Origin: Marsupella aquatica
Lineage: Eukaryota > Marchantiophyta
NCBI GenBank assembly: GCA_973895155.1
Contig: OZ316894.1
Coordinates: 25,916,001 to 25,980,000 of the forward strand
Direction: 5' to 3'
Length of the DNA: 64,000 nucleotides
Positions within the stretch are counted from its first letter, which is position 1; each line of letters begins with the position of its first letter. The notes beneath the pieces are model-generated. The model did no database searches and was not told where the DNA came from. It saw nothing but the letters and a program-made list of their open reading frames with translations. Below are positions 34,901 to 47,239 of the stretch, piece by piece. A program made the translations under genes and the position numbers.

Positions 34901-36902
34901 CTGAGGTTGGGAGTTGGGACATGCATGGGCACACTGCTCGCTACAGTTCGCGACAGTAATCTCAGCCCCTGCTGATGGACTTTAAGCCTTTTCAGATTGT
35001 CGTGGATTCACAGGAATCTTGCAAGAAATGCTGTTGCGGGTAAGGAAGGCGGATACAAATCGTGGTGAACAGTAATCATGATTAATCGGTGACAAATAAC
35101 GGATTGCAGTAGAGTTAAGCTGTCATGCATGAGTTACTGTATGGAGACTTTCCATTTTTCTTTACTAGCAACGGAAAGTGTGAGGAACACCCGACTCTTC
35201 CCTCTCCAGGCATGCTTGATAAGTCTGCGTAAGTTTTAGATCTCATAAATGTCTATATAATACAGCGGGTAGTCGCCTAAATTTCATTTCCTTTTCTGTA
35301 GTCTTTACTCAATCCCTCCTGCCTCGACCGACGACGTGAGTGACATCAGAATTACGTCCGTCCTCACCCGGAGAACCAATGAGAGCGACTTTTTAGGAAA
35401 GACAATCCTGTCCTACAATCGGAAAGAAAACTTTCTGCTTCATCCAACAAATTTAATGAAATAAGTGGTGTTCCAAACTTTTCTCCATCAAGTCATCGTA
35501 ACATTCGAAAGGGATGAGGAACAGGGACATCGGGACTTTTTCCTTTTCGGTCAATGATGCAAGTTCAGTGCTTGCCAGGCTTTCTAAATGATTTTCCGAA
35601 AGGCTTCTGCCTCTGACTGTAAAATTTCCTTTTCGGCAACAAAAGTCTCACCCCAAACTTTTGGATTGATGCCGTCCCACGACAGCAGACGTTGGGGTGC
35701 AGGTCACATCATTCAATTCAAACGGCGACATCCACAGCATTTTAGGCGCTTCGAAATTTGCGAAAACCTCACAATGAGCGAGCCTTCCTTCAATTGGATG
35801 TATTTACACGTCAATGAATGCCAGCCAAAACTTTCAACCAAACAGCTACCAAGAAAAGTTACAGGAAACCGCACAACAGCGAGGCCCACTTTGAAAATGG
35901 ACTGAAATCCAAGTGCAAACCAAGCCTTCAAAACCCGCTTCAAAACCGAGGCACATTGTCAAGACTTGCAACCAAATGAGTGAGAGACGAAAGTTGAACC
36001 TGTGGTTTAGCTATTGAGCTGATTCTTTCCCATCCTTGTAAACTTGTAAATATGTAATTGTACAGTGGTCCTCTCCAGAGACACCACATGTATAATAGTT
36101 CACTCGTAATTGTAGTTTTTGTGCTTTATCACTTTCCAAATTTAGTCTCATCCTTTACACTGTCTTCATGAGCACTCAATGCATTATTGTTTTGGTTTTT
36201 GTGACTGTTCGTTGTTCCCAGGCATCATCTTCGGACAGGTTGTGGCTCTTCTGATTCGTAGGGAAGCTTGTTGAGTTTGTTCCCCCACGAGGCATATTCC
36301 CAATGGAAAATAATTTGGCCCAGCCCCCGGAAATCCGACAAATCCAGAAGTCTCATGGCTTTTATCGCAGACTTGGCATGCAAGGTTTTCGGTTTTTGGA
36401 CGGAAAAGACACAATAATAAACGCACATAATTCATCAGTGCAGTGAACGAGTTGGCATGCAATGTTGGAGAGGGCCCGTCGGCCGGCTGGGTGAGAAGGT
36501 GAAGGTGAGGTGGGAATGTGGGACCGGATTGCCTCCACACTACACCAAACAAGACTTCAGGAGACATGCGTCTCTCCTGGTCTCCAGGACTTGTTCTCTT
36601 CAATGAGATTCTCATGTGGAACAACAAAAACGATCGGACCAAATCTCCAGACAAGCCCACATGGAGGACAGTGCCCTACTCTCCCGGGGCTCCTCTACCA
36701 ACATATCCAGGAACAAACGACATTACTGTACGCACACCAGGGTGATTTTTTCTTAAAGGGTTTTTCATTTTAGCCAAGTGGCGAATGTCGATCATCATAT
36801 GTGAGAAGGAGAAGATGCTAAGAATGTTCTCCCCTAATTTTCTTAGATTAAAGTGCCACCCTTAAGTGTCCGATTCGATAATGCGGTCTGATGGAAGACA
36901 AA
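28901..36902. other. Eight kilobases without a recognised gene
   Basis: Base composition is balanced with normal CpG, unlike the AT-rich repeat regions, and I see none of the repeat families here. Frames reach 158 codons (36184-36660 minus) and 142 codons (30672-31100 plus; 33505-33933 minus), but none has a domain I know or an exon chain that can be followed. A C-rich run lies at 33311-33330. The region may hold a diverged gene, long non-coding RNA or regulatory DNA for PLATZ. Confidence 0.35.
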
Positions 36903-36992
36903 AAACCTACAGTACCTAATTTTAGCAAGACGTGACCACTATTTTTTAGAGGGGGGGAATCTAGCAAATTTTAGCCAGTAAAAAAAAATGTT
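36903..36992 (+). repeat. About 75-bp dispersed repeat (GCCAAAA family), copy 4
   Basis: Pattern CTAATTTTAGCAAGACGTG, TTTTTTAGAGGGGGGGAATC, AGCAAATTTTAGCCAGTAAA; more diverged than the other copies. Confidence 0.4.
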
Positions 36993-39753
36993 GATATGCA
37001 CACTGCAATGGACTAGACTATTCAGGTATAGTGTTCCTGGTAAACCCATTTATTATAAGTCCATGAGTTGTATTCCTAGATGTTGTCCGCCTGCCCATTT
37101 CCAAGTAGGTAACAAGATAAGGAACTCCATTTTTTTCCAAGTGTCAAGAGATGGGGCCACCTATTTTCTAAGCATCTACATCTTTTGTGTGTGAAGGGCT
37201 TTGGTGAATTGAAGGTAGGGACTTGTGCAAAAGACAAAAGCTCATTGACAATGAAGCTTGAACTCTGAATTGAAGTCTTTTGTGTACAAAGGCTTTGGTG
37301 AACCCCACTTGTACTCTTGTTGGCTAATGTTGAGAAAATTCTGCCCTTATGTGGATCTACACAAGGATCCGCACACTGTAGGTAACATTCAAAAATGTGA
37401 AGACATGTACCTTCATGTCTTCATTTTTTGTACACATTGTGCAACCCAAAATAATGGTAGTATTGCAGGACCCATTAGGCCAATAAATAGTTTCCAAGGA
37501 ATGCTCATCCACAATACTAGACTTCCTTCATCAGCTTGTCTGTACATTACTTGTGGACATCAAATTCTCGAACTAGGAGCCAGGGGAGAAGAGAATTAAT
37601 CTAGAATAATACGTGACATGGTTCACAAAAGTAAGCCACGTGAAATCATCAGGAGGAGTGGAATGTACTCAAGGAGGGACAAATAGCGAAAGAAGGAGGG
37701 AAGCAGACATAAATTTGCTGTTGGAGGCGAAGATCATTTGTTTGGTATTTGTGTGACCTCTTTGGTCACACACATCATTGCTTTTAGGAGGGAAATTTAA
37801 CCACATCCTATCCCACCTCGTCCAGACGAAATTCCCAGTTCTCCTCGTCTTCTTTCAGCTTAGGTCCAGGAAAAATACACATGACTTTGTGTTGCATCGA
37901 CAATCCACTGGGCACCATAATTAGATTCCTTACTTTGGTTGTGACGCCACTAGATAGCATTAGACAACATACATTTATGCTTTGTATTATTGTATAGAAG
38001 ATGCAATCGCGTCATACTTGCCAAACTGACAGCCATAAACCGTGTGTAAAACTTGGCTTGTCACAATATTTTCAGGAGCTCTTTGGCAGAGACACAACAG
38101 AAACATGTCACAACATGTCCCAATATTTTCAGGAGCTCTTTGGCAGAGACACAACAGAAACATGTCACAACATTTTCAGGAGCGCTTTGGCAGAGACACA
38201 ACATATACATGTCACAACATTTTCAGGAGTTTTCAGGAGTGTCTTGGCAATTCTGCAGGTTCAGGAACTGTTTGGTATTGAAACCTTAAGGTGTTGGCTT
38301 TACAAGAAAGCTTGGGGCACTTGTGTATCTTTCTCACCAAAGCAAACAGTAGGCCATATCTTGGTCTTAAGATAAACCCCAGACTACAAACTTTTTAAAA
38401 CAAATTACAATATATACAAATTTCTTGAATGACTGAGCCAAACTTTGCAAAAGTTTGGACCACCTCGGTCCACCTCTGGAGAGTGTCTAAATTTGTAGAC
38501 CAAATAAGCACTCCACTACACATGTGAATAAACTTGGGCCCACTCCTTTCCACATAGCATTAGGAGTAGGCACCCTACCTGAATGGGCCCTCATTGCTGT
38601 AAAGCCAACTGTATAGCCCAGATTTATTTTGAGAGTGAATGAAAAGAAGAAAGTGGGCCCATACTCCTTGTGAAGCCACCTTGAGTTTGGGGTGAGCGTT
38701 TGGCAATGAACAAGCCCCAAAACTCTTACTGCCCTGGTCAGAACCACCTCTTTAACCAAAAAAAGTTGAATCCTCGTTCCCCCTTTCTAAATCTCTCATC
38801 TCCCACACCCCACTTGCTGAGGTGGGCAGGAGTTCAGGGCAGGGAGGTTGGGAAGTTATTTGTCTTGGATTAGCCAGTTCTCACCTTGTCTCCCCAAACC
38901 TGGCCACAAGGAAAAACCCTTTACAATTACCCTGGTGGTCCTACCTCATTTTTCTTTGTTGTACCGTATTGTATGGACCTCGAGGTGGGTTGGGGTGATA
39001 AGGGAGGGGAGGTGAGGGAGATTTTACCAAATATAAACATTTCCTGCAGTTCTCTGCTGGACCAGAATCTTTCAATCTCATCTCAATACCTATGGCTCCA
39101 AATTGATGGATTCTTTGGACACATGCTCTGTAGCTTTGGGCTCCATTTGCAAACATCCATATCATAATCATGTAAATATGCTTGCTGATGGATGCTAGAT
39201 AGCACTGTAGCCTAAGTCCTTGACCTTCACTTTAGGCAAGGCCTCCTTGTGATATGGGGCACCAAAAGAAAACAATAAATAAGCCTTCCTTCACTAAGAA
39301 TCCATTGAACCATAATTTGTTGTGGGTGCCTCATTTAGAGCACCATTGTTTAAGAAGAAAACCAATTGGCCAGATTGGATCAGACCTCAGACCACTCCCT
39401 AAGGGTCCGCTATTGGGCGAGACTGGGAGGGAATGTAACAGGATCAACCCATGGGCCCATTTTTCAAGCCCCACTTACTATGCTCTGTCAGTGCACTGCA
39501 ATGTCAAGGCCCGTTGTTTTTCCCTTCAGCCCACGGTCCGATGGACAAGCTAGCCAGCAGGACAAATCCTGCCAGTCGTTCAAATTAATTGTACTAAAAA
39601 TGCTCTCCAGTAAGTTAGCTGATTGCCAGAATGATGCAAAATTGTTATAGCATTTTTAACATGTATCTACATCGCAAAATGTGGCATCGTGAACCTCGGA
39701 TAGTCAGGAGCAGGCCTGAGAGACTTGCTGAGAGATGATTGTGCAGGCTCCTC
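36993..39753. other. Gene-less interval with minisatellite
   Basis: AT-rich DNA without a recognised gene. The 124-codon frame at 38001-38375 is made largely of the minisatellite at 38064-38226 and is not considered a gene. Confidence 0.4.
38064..38226 (+). repeat. Minisatellite, three units and a partial
   Basis: Units of 57, then 47 bases share TTTTCAGGAGC, CTTTGGCAGAGACACAACA and CATGTCACAACA. The first two are nearly identical and the third is shorter. The partial fourth unit repeats only TTTTCAGGAGT. Confidence 0.85.
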
Positions 39754-40386
39754 GGGGGTCTCACTATATAGCCCCACCCCCCAACACCTGTGACATTTAG
39801 AAGCCTTGGACCTGTTAAGGATTGCTCTTAGTCTTGTGACTCAAAGGTTACGGCACTTAGGCTAACCACAGTTAGGGTCTTAGCTGAGGTTAGGTTAGTC
39901 GTGTGTGACCTTGTATATACCAGGGCTAGTGTCAGCCGCTGGTGTGTGGTGCTTACTCATTGTAACGGAGCAACTTGAGGAAGAGGGAGAGCATGTGTGT
40001 TTGTCTACTCTTGAAGTAAAGCTTGAGTGTTCGTGTGGACGTAGCCTTAGAGAAGAGGTGAACCATGTAGAGATTGTGTTGACTACGTGTGCATGCAATG
40101 ACTAATGATTGGATCGTCATGAAGGAAGACGTCATAGTTCAACAGGACCCCCTGTAAGACAAGAATTTTCCAAAAAAATAATTAAGTTGGAATATCCTTG
40201 GAAGATTCCAAAATTTTAATTAGAAGGGCCATAATGTTCATACAAGACTCAAAATTGGATTTTAAAGTCCCTACCCAAGTCCCTATTGTTCTTCCAAGAA
40301 AAAATTGAAGTTTTATCTTAAAACCAATAAAACAAGCATATGCTTTGTTGCAAGTGATGTGCCACTTCTGTGATAATGAACCCCCC
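39754..40386 (+). mobile_element. Small inverted-repeat element, family 1, split by an LTR
   Basis: Begins GGGGGTCTCACTATAT and ends AATGAACCCCCC. Its body is interrupted after CCTTGGACC (39812) by the LTR at 39813-40144 and resumes with AATATCCTTGGAAGATTCC and CCATAATGTTCAT. Without the LTR and one 5-bp duplication it would be about 296 bp, like the other copies. Confidence 0.7.
39813..40144 (+). mobile_element. Solo LTR with perfect 5-bp target duplication, nested
   Basis: The 332-bp element starts TGTTAAGGATTGCTCTTAG and ends TTCAACA, flanked on both sides by GGACC (39808-39812 and 40145-40149). It aligns with the minus-strand LTR at 18374-18669: GATTGCTCTTAGTCTTGTGA, TTGTATATACC and GAGGTGAACCATGTAGA occur in the same order. 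It lies inside a family-1 inverted-repeat element, so it is the younger insertion. Confidence 0.8.
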
Positions 40387-40494
40387 AAGGTAGACTTGCT
40401 GGTCCCTCCCAAGCAAGTGTTTGCTTGGCTCGTTATCATCCTACACAGAAATGTTCTTCATCACCAGCTCTTGCTCAACCTGGATTTACCAGGC

Positions 40495-40826
40495 TGTGTA
40501 CTAGTGTAAGAAATTGCCGGCTCAAACTAGACAACAAATGCGGAACATTAGAGCGACACTCGATCACACGCTCTACCAATGAGACACCACAAGTGGAGAA
40601 ACTCCTTAATTAAGGATCCATAGCATATGAGCGAACATGTGAAGAATGAGGGAGATAAGCCGGGAGATAATGCTCACCCTCCAACCTATACCTCCTAGTG
40701 GGGGCCGAGATGTGTGGGCCTAATTCAAGTGGATGTAATCCAAGGTTACCTAACCGTAATCCAAGGTTAACTAACCCTAGAGAGGCTAATCGAACTAAAT
40801 TTGGGAACTCAAGTCAATTCCTAACA
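40495..40826 (-). mobile_element. Probable solo LTR, another family
   Basis: Read on the minus strand it starts TGTTAGGAATTGACTTGAG and contains GGGTGAGCATTATCTCCC, then CTAATGTTCCGCATTTGTTG near its 3' end. CCAGG is found on both sides (40489-40493 and 40827-40831), but on the left one extra base separates it from TG, so the boundary is uncertain. Confidence 0.45.
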
Positions 40827-42163
40827 CCAGGTTAGTAGCCAGAAATGTACTTGATCAACACCTCTTGGTGACATACCTATGTACCGGGTAGCTAGCTGCC
40901 TGGCATTAGGTGTATTTGGACTCATGGAGGGGTTGAATTCTGCTCCCAAGATTAATTTAGATTTACGTTGCTTATAGTAATTCATGATTTAGTTCAGGTG
41001 TTTCTTATATAACCTTATATTACCTCACCGTTTTTTCTTACAGGCTCCGACTCAACTTGCCAAATCTTTTGATACACACCCTAGACTTGTCACCACCTAG
41101 GCTCCAACTCAACTTGCCAAATCTTTTGATACACACCCTAGACTTGTCGCCACCTGATCCTTACAGATAGATCCACCCAAAAATACCTTGGGTGGGCAAG
41201 AGATAGACACCTCTCCTAAGGCAAGCCAATCCCCAGTTGCCACAGGCTACTTGCACCAAACCGAAAAAACATGATGTAAGTCTTACCCCTCTGAATGACC
41301 ATACAATCATCAGCCTCTACCACAGAACAATTTCAATCACACTTTTTCAACTTAAAGTCTAGACTTTAGGACAACTTTGTCATTCAACTAAAAGAGAAAG
41401 TATGAGTGTGCTAAAATCCAGTAAAATGTAGCGTGTACGTAGGGTTGGATCCTGGCTTGTGAAAGCTTGAAAGGAAGAATTTTGTCACCTACATTCTAAG
41501 AATATTAATTCAAGCATCCGGGCATATAGAGTGAGTTTTCAGTGTATAATAGTTTCTAAAATTAAAATGGAAATCAGGAGAATAATATTCCAGTCCTGAG
41601 CTATTTCCTGAAATGAAAAGTAGTTAATACTGGGATGGCACTAGAGTAATATTGATTCACAAATGAGAAGAGATCCTGTCAAAATACCACCTCAATGGGT
41701 ACGTGGTCTAAACTTTGGTCAAAACTACACTAGATATCCACATAAGCATTTTGGGGACCCACTTAGTTCATGTAGGGTTGGGATAAGTCCATGCAGGATT
41801 GGGAGATTTCTGTACAATTGACCTCTCAACCCGCCTCTCAATTTCATGTAAAGCCAAAGTGGGTGGGTCACTTCATTTGAATGGTTGGGATAAAATCTAA
41901 AAGCCAATCTTGAAAGTCACTGGTCAATTGTTGTCCAGTCATACTTGTAAAGCCCGCCCTAGTAAGATCATTTGCACAGCTCTATGAACGGCTGGGTCAG
42001 TGGCAAGTTTGACAAGTCCCAAGTCCCACCCTCCAAAGTCATACCCGCCTCTAGATGAGATAATCACACAATCATCAGCCCCTACCACAACACAATTAGA
42101 ATAATTACATGTACTGTCTCGGGGACATGTATATCTAATGTTCATCCTAATTAGTGTTATGTC
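40827..42163. other. Gene-less AT-rich interval with tandem duplication
   Basis: Non-coding. It holds the 57-bp tandem duplication at 41043-41156 and nothing else that I recognise. Confidence 0.4.
41043..41156 (+). repeat. 57-bp tandem duplication
   Basis: Two adjacent units starting at 41043 and 41100, each reading GGCTCC(G/A)ACTCAACTTGCC and onward through CTAGACTTGTC(A/G)CCACCT, with two differences. Confidence 0.9.
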
Positions 42164-42734
42164 CAAATTAGTGTTAGTCACACTAATTTATGTGAACTTG
42201 ATCCGGAAGCAAAAGTAACACTAATTGGTGTAGGTTTTCAAAAAAATTAATGAAATTTTGTTGAAATGTTTTGTTCAACATATTACTGTAGAGCATTTGG
42301 AGATGAAAGCTCTGTAGTCATGGAGGGCTAGAGTATCTACTAGAAATTTGAGGGCTCCACAACATTTACTCCCACGGGCAATCATTTTTTAGGTTTGATT
42401 TCACATCCAACAGTAGAGCATTTGGAGGTGGGGAGAGCTCTATAGTCGTGGAGGCTAAAGCATCTATAATTAGGGATCTTTTTCTGTCAGCTCACTTTGA
42501 ACTACCGCTCACATTGTGCTCATTAATCAATGTTAGCCTGAAAGAGAGAGACAACTGAATACCCTAACAAAGAGCCTATGATGAGAGGCCTGGTTGCCAA
42601 GAACAATTGAAGTCCCGTCATTTTGGTGCCACGCAATACGAGTAAAAAAGTCACATGAGTTAGGGTTACGTAACACTATTTGGCGCGCGTGGAATTGGTG
42701 TTTGCTAGGAATTAGTGTGACTAACACTAATTTG
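42164..42734. mobile_element. 571-bp element or foldback bounded by 25-bp inverted repeats
   Basis: Bases 42164-42188 and 42710-42734 are perfect inverted copies of a 25-base sequence with the core TTAGTGTTAGTCACACTAA, itself an imperfect palindrome. Further partial copies (AATTAGTGT, ACACTAATT) lie just outside at 42150-42158 and 42763-42781. An internal two-copy duplication (TAGAGCATTTGGAG..., near 42295 and 42413) is also present. No transposase frame is visible; the true ends may lie slightly outside the inverted repeats. Confidence 0.6.
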
Positions 42735-45700
42735 TGAGTAGACTCCAAAAATGGGCGCTCTTGAATTAGTGTCACACTAATTATGGTGAACAATGTACTT
42801 AAAACCAATAAAGAGGAAACAAAAGCCCAGATGGAGTGACACATTGTCCTTGCCCATCCCCATGGACTGCATAAAGCAATCGTCACTTTTACACTGGGAA
42901 CAAAACGAAACCAGTCGCAGATCGCAGTTGACAACTACCTTAGGGAGAAAGTAGTCAAGTCGACGCCATGGTGATCCTGAGTAATGGCATAACAACTTGA
43001 CATCTTTCAGGTTGAAGGTCTGATAACTTGATAATGTAATTGAAACTGGTTTGATGTTGGCCAGGATGTTGACCAAGGAAACCTGTATGATAATGTAATT
43101 GAAACTGGCTGCAACGGTATGGAGACTGTTTACAGGTTTCAGTCAAAAGTGTAAACAATGTTATCTGATCAGTTTAAATCTTTTGAGCAAGTCCATCTGG
43201 GCTTTAGTTTCCAATAAAGAGTGTATCATGCATTGACATTTTAGATAACTGTTTCAAATAGTGCATTTTACTAAGATGCCCTATTTGTAAAATAAGGCTT
43301 TTCAATCCTTGAACAATACGGCAAACCAAAACTGTTCTTTTTAATCAGGTAAAATTTTGAATTTGTGTTGTACCCAGCGTATTACAAAGCTTCATTGACC
43401 ATGATTGTCTGTTAAGAAGCAAATGTTATGGAACCCTGATTTTGATGTCTGTAAAGATGTATCTGTAACCAATAATTCACTGTTAACTGCCTGTGACTTT
43501 TGGAACCATGAGACACCATAGTACTGTCCCTGTAGACCTCCTCTTGTTTTTATTTTGTAGTTTGGAGGAGGCCCCAGCCACCGCCTTGCCAGCCTGGCTA
43601 TAGGGCTCCAAAATTCTGAAACTGAGTGTGAAAAAAGAGTTCAGAGGTTATGCTTGCTAAACCATGGCCTGTTCCTAACCCTAAACCCATAACCCCCTCC
43701 AAACCATGGGTTACCCTCCACAATACCCAATTTAAAAAGAGTGATTGTGAATGGTTTGTTTTCTGTGCCTGGCCTTTTGTGGTGTACTGTGGATGGCACA
43801 GGAAAGGAAGGGCAAGAAAGAATCCAGTGGCCTATAAAATAGTGATCTCCTTGTTCCTTTTCTTTTTCATTCTTGCCCTATGCCGTCCAATTCGTCTGCC
43901 TTTGCATTCCTATCCCATTCCAATCATATCATCATTGCCACAGTGCATGCCCATTCACTTTGTCCAACCCTGTTTCTTGGGGAGGTGCAGGAGACGACGA
44001 AGGACCAATTTACTAAAAAGGGGGCAAACAAAGTACGAAGGAGTAAAAGCAACTTAGAAGGTGCAGAGAGGACAAACACCAAAAGAAAAAGGCAAATGTA
44101 AACCCCCAAAAAACCTAGAAAGAAGATCACGAGGTGGAAAGGAGATCTTCATCTATGACCTCACTCTTCCCTATCTGTAACCATACTTTGGCAACGGAGA
44201 AAACCCTTGAAAGCTTTCATTCCTACTCTCTTGGTCTTCATTGTTCTATGTGCGCACTCATTGGAGAATAATAATCAAATCATGCCTCTCTTTTGGGAAG
44301 GACTGTCTGACAAGGTTTGGCCGCTACCACGGAGGATGTCCCCAAGCCTTTTTGCATCAGATCAATGATTAAAAGCTACAAGTGTTGTCAGTAGAACTCA
44401 ATTGCTCCTTCAACCATAGTTATTTCTCTATAGAGAACCCATCTGACCTGCACAGAATCAACATTTTCCAAGTTATAGTTAAAGTTTTGATTTGTCCTAT
44501 GGAAGTGTTTCCTTCATCCATATGAAATTGGAGGCAAACCCCTCATAAGTATTTTAGTTCAGTCTGTTGTGACCATGTAGGTTTTAAGTTATCTATTATT
44601 TGTGTTTCAAGTAACCCCTTTAGATTATTTCAGGATGATTTTGCCTTCCCCGTTATTCATGTCTTTCCCGGCTAGAAATTGAATTTTAGGGCGGGCCCAG
44701 AACGGAACTGTGCACCCAACAACCATAAAACCATTGTGATACTCTTCTCAGACTGTTATTTATATATATATATGTACTACAATAAAGTAATGTATTCACC
44801 AATAGTTTTTTTGCATCGATTATTTCTTTCAAATGTTACACTGTACAAGGACGGTGCTAGCCCTTGTTCATTGTGCACATATAGAGCTTACCCTTAACAT
44901 TTAATACACCTAGCTAAAAACAAATATACAAATGGATTTTTTAATTCAGGTCATTAAGACAGAATAACTGTCCTTTCAATAATTCAATGTGTACCATAGG
45001 ACAAATACTAAGCAAGTTCGAGGTTGAAGAACTTAATGCTTGAAAGACCACTTGCCATGAATCTTGCAACCTGGATGGACGAGTTTACTATTGACCAATA
45101 GTATATAGATTTTCTTACAAAGAAAGGTTTTATCTAAATACTTAATGCCCTTCTTAATTTTGAAAATATTTTTATGACAATTAGAGAGACGAATCAAATG
45201 AATAGGGAAGATAGGATCAACTCGTCATGAAGATTCTCCTCTCCTTTTTACTAAAATTAAAAAAATAAGAATCTTTGAGATCTTTAGGTATGTTATGGTC
45301 CCTTTACGAAAGCATCATGGTCACAATAGCCCCTCAAAACTCGAGCCCAAGCTCTCATTTTTCAAGGGTACAGAGAGAATCCTGCAACTAAAAAGATTGT
45401 ATCCATGGTAGGATTGATTTGCAATCACAAACTGACAAATCAGTTTGTTAGTAATCCAACTTGAGAGTAAGTTGATCATTGATACCACGAACTGACAGAT
45501 CCAGTTTGTTAGTGATCAGACCCAGCGTTTTTTTTCAAGGTTTTCAATGTAGTGTGTGAAGAGAGAAGATGCTCAAACTATCTGCTTATTTTGATTATTT
45601 AACTCAAGTGTGTGAAGGAGAAGATGCTCAAAATATTCTTTATCTGATTATTTTGATTATTTCCTTGACTGTCACATTTCCCTAGATTAGATTCATAGGC

Positions 45701-47139
45701 TCATAGTTAGATTCTAGCTAATGGGGCTGTGATTAGGTGGGACACTTGTTAATAAGACAGGAAAATACTAGCTAATTTTGGCCAAAAGTGGGGAAAGCTT
45801 TTTGGGAGGTGGAATTTGGCAAATTTTTGCCATTAAAAAAATGCTGATCAGGCCACTTATCAGTGCAATTCGTGTTCCTCCCACTAAATCTGGTGAATAA
45901 ATTTTGGGGATCCACTAATGAATTCCAGTAGTTGTGAGCTACTAACTTTAATTTTGTTATCTATTTCAGAGCATCTTCAACCCTATGAGGTTTAGGGTTA
46001 GCTAGTCTGAAAAAATCCTTTTTTTGGTTATATGTAGTTATCAGGGCTACCTGAAAAGCAGCTTCAACCGAATCAACCCTCACAAGATAATTTGCCTCAA
46101 AAGTGGAGGTCAGCTAGAGATCAACAAGTGTAAATGAAATTTTGAAACCCAACAACCAACCTAGTACAAAGTCAACTGCTATATAATCTCTTCCATAATT
46201 ATACAGTAGTAACTAGAAAAGGAGGGCCTTTAAAACCAAATAGTGCTCAAGTGAATGGGTTGGACCTGACTTTTTGCATTTTCTTTACTGAATTTGATCA
46301 ACACCCCGATGCAAAAACCACACTCAGTAGGGTTGAGGGATGCACTAATCAGCATGATAATGCTACTAATTGGGCCTACAGTCTAGAGTGAAGCCTCTAG
46401 AATGCGCCCTGACTTTGGGGCACAACTACAGTTGCCGTGGTGGAACTGGAAATTGGGAGGAGAATTGAAGACTGGTACAATGGTACTCACTCACTGTTTA
46501 TTCATGAGCAAAACTCAGGCATTGAAGCTAGTAACACTAATCCCACTTTCAGGAACTGGTGTTACTTAACGCCTGGCTACTGTAGCTACTGCAAAAACTC
46601 ATAAGTGTTTGTCAACTATGGCACACTTGAAAGGATATAGGGTCAGTCATTTCCTTCACAAGTCTTAACTAAACCTGCAACATCCCTTGTGATGGGTAAA
46701 AGATTGCTCCTGCAAGGTAGATTGCTACCTCTGCACACATTTAATTGGACAGAGCTGTGTTCACTGTAGAAATGCTGCTCCGTGGCCCTCCACAAGTACT
46801 CCACTTAATCCATGAAGTAGTTGTTGCAGAAACACATTTTTAACTCACAGCTTAAGCCAAAGTAGACAAAATTAAAGTGACTTTGTAAAAGGGATGCAAA
46901 TTACTGTTTGGACTGGAGATCCAGTTCACCCAAAACTACTGTAAGTTACAAACAGTAATTTTGTAGTATCAATAATTATTGTGTAACACTAGTAACCGTG
47001 ATCAGTGTACTGGCTTCACTGGTAATCTCAAACCTCAAGGTTGCATTTCTGTAGTTGGCCTGTGAGGAGTTTCTGTCATTAATTTTGCCTCCGCCTCTGG
47101 AAGTGGGATTAGAATCTGGGCAGCACTTTGATGTTTTTT
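42735..47139. other. Gene-less AT-rich interval
   Basis: Contains small tandem duplications (TGATAATGTAATTGAAACTG near 43030 and 43088; units near 45420 and 45485; units near 45553 and 45608), a TA-rich run at 44760-44775 and the short repeat at 45763. The 135-codon frame at 43650-44057 shows no known domain. Confidence 0.4.
45763..45848 (+). repeat. About 75-bp dispersed repeat (GCCAAAA family), copy 5
   Basis: Pattern CTAATTTTGGCCAAAAGTGG, TTTTTGGGAGGTGGAATTTG, GCAAATTTTTGCCATT. This copy best represents the family consensus. Confidence 0.55.
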
Positions 47140-47239
47140 NNNNNNNNNNNNNNNNNNNNNNNNNNNNNNNNNNNNNNNNNNNNNNNNNNNNNNNNNNNNN
47201 NNNNNNNNNNNNNNNNNNNNNNNNNNNNNNNNNNNNNNN
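47140..47239. other. Assembly gap of 100 N
   Basis: Exactly 100 undetermined bases, a conventional placeholder length, so the true gap size and the adjacency of the two sides are unknown. Frames crossing it are not meaningful. Confidence 0.99.

Noticed and set aside
36184-36660. 158-codon minus-strand frame
   Set aside because: No recognisable domain or splice partners, with overlapping open frames on the other strand.
38064-38226. CRISPR-like array
   Set aside because: Units are contiguous without spacers and the DNA is eukaryotic; it is a minisatellite.
43650-44057. 135-codon frame
   Set aside because: No domain; composition and neighbours are typical of decayed repeat DNA.
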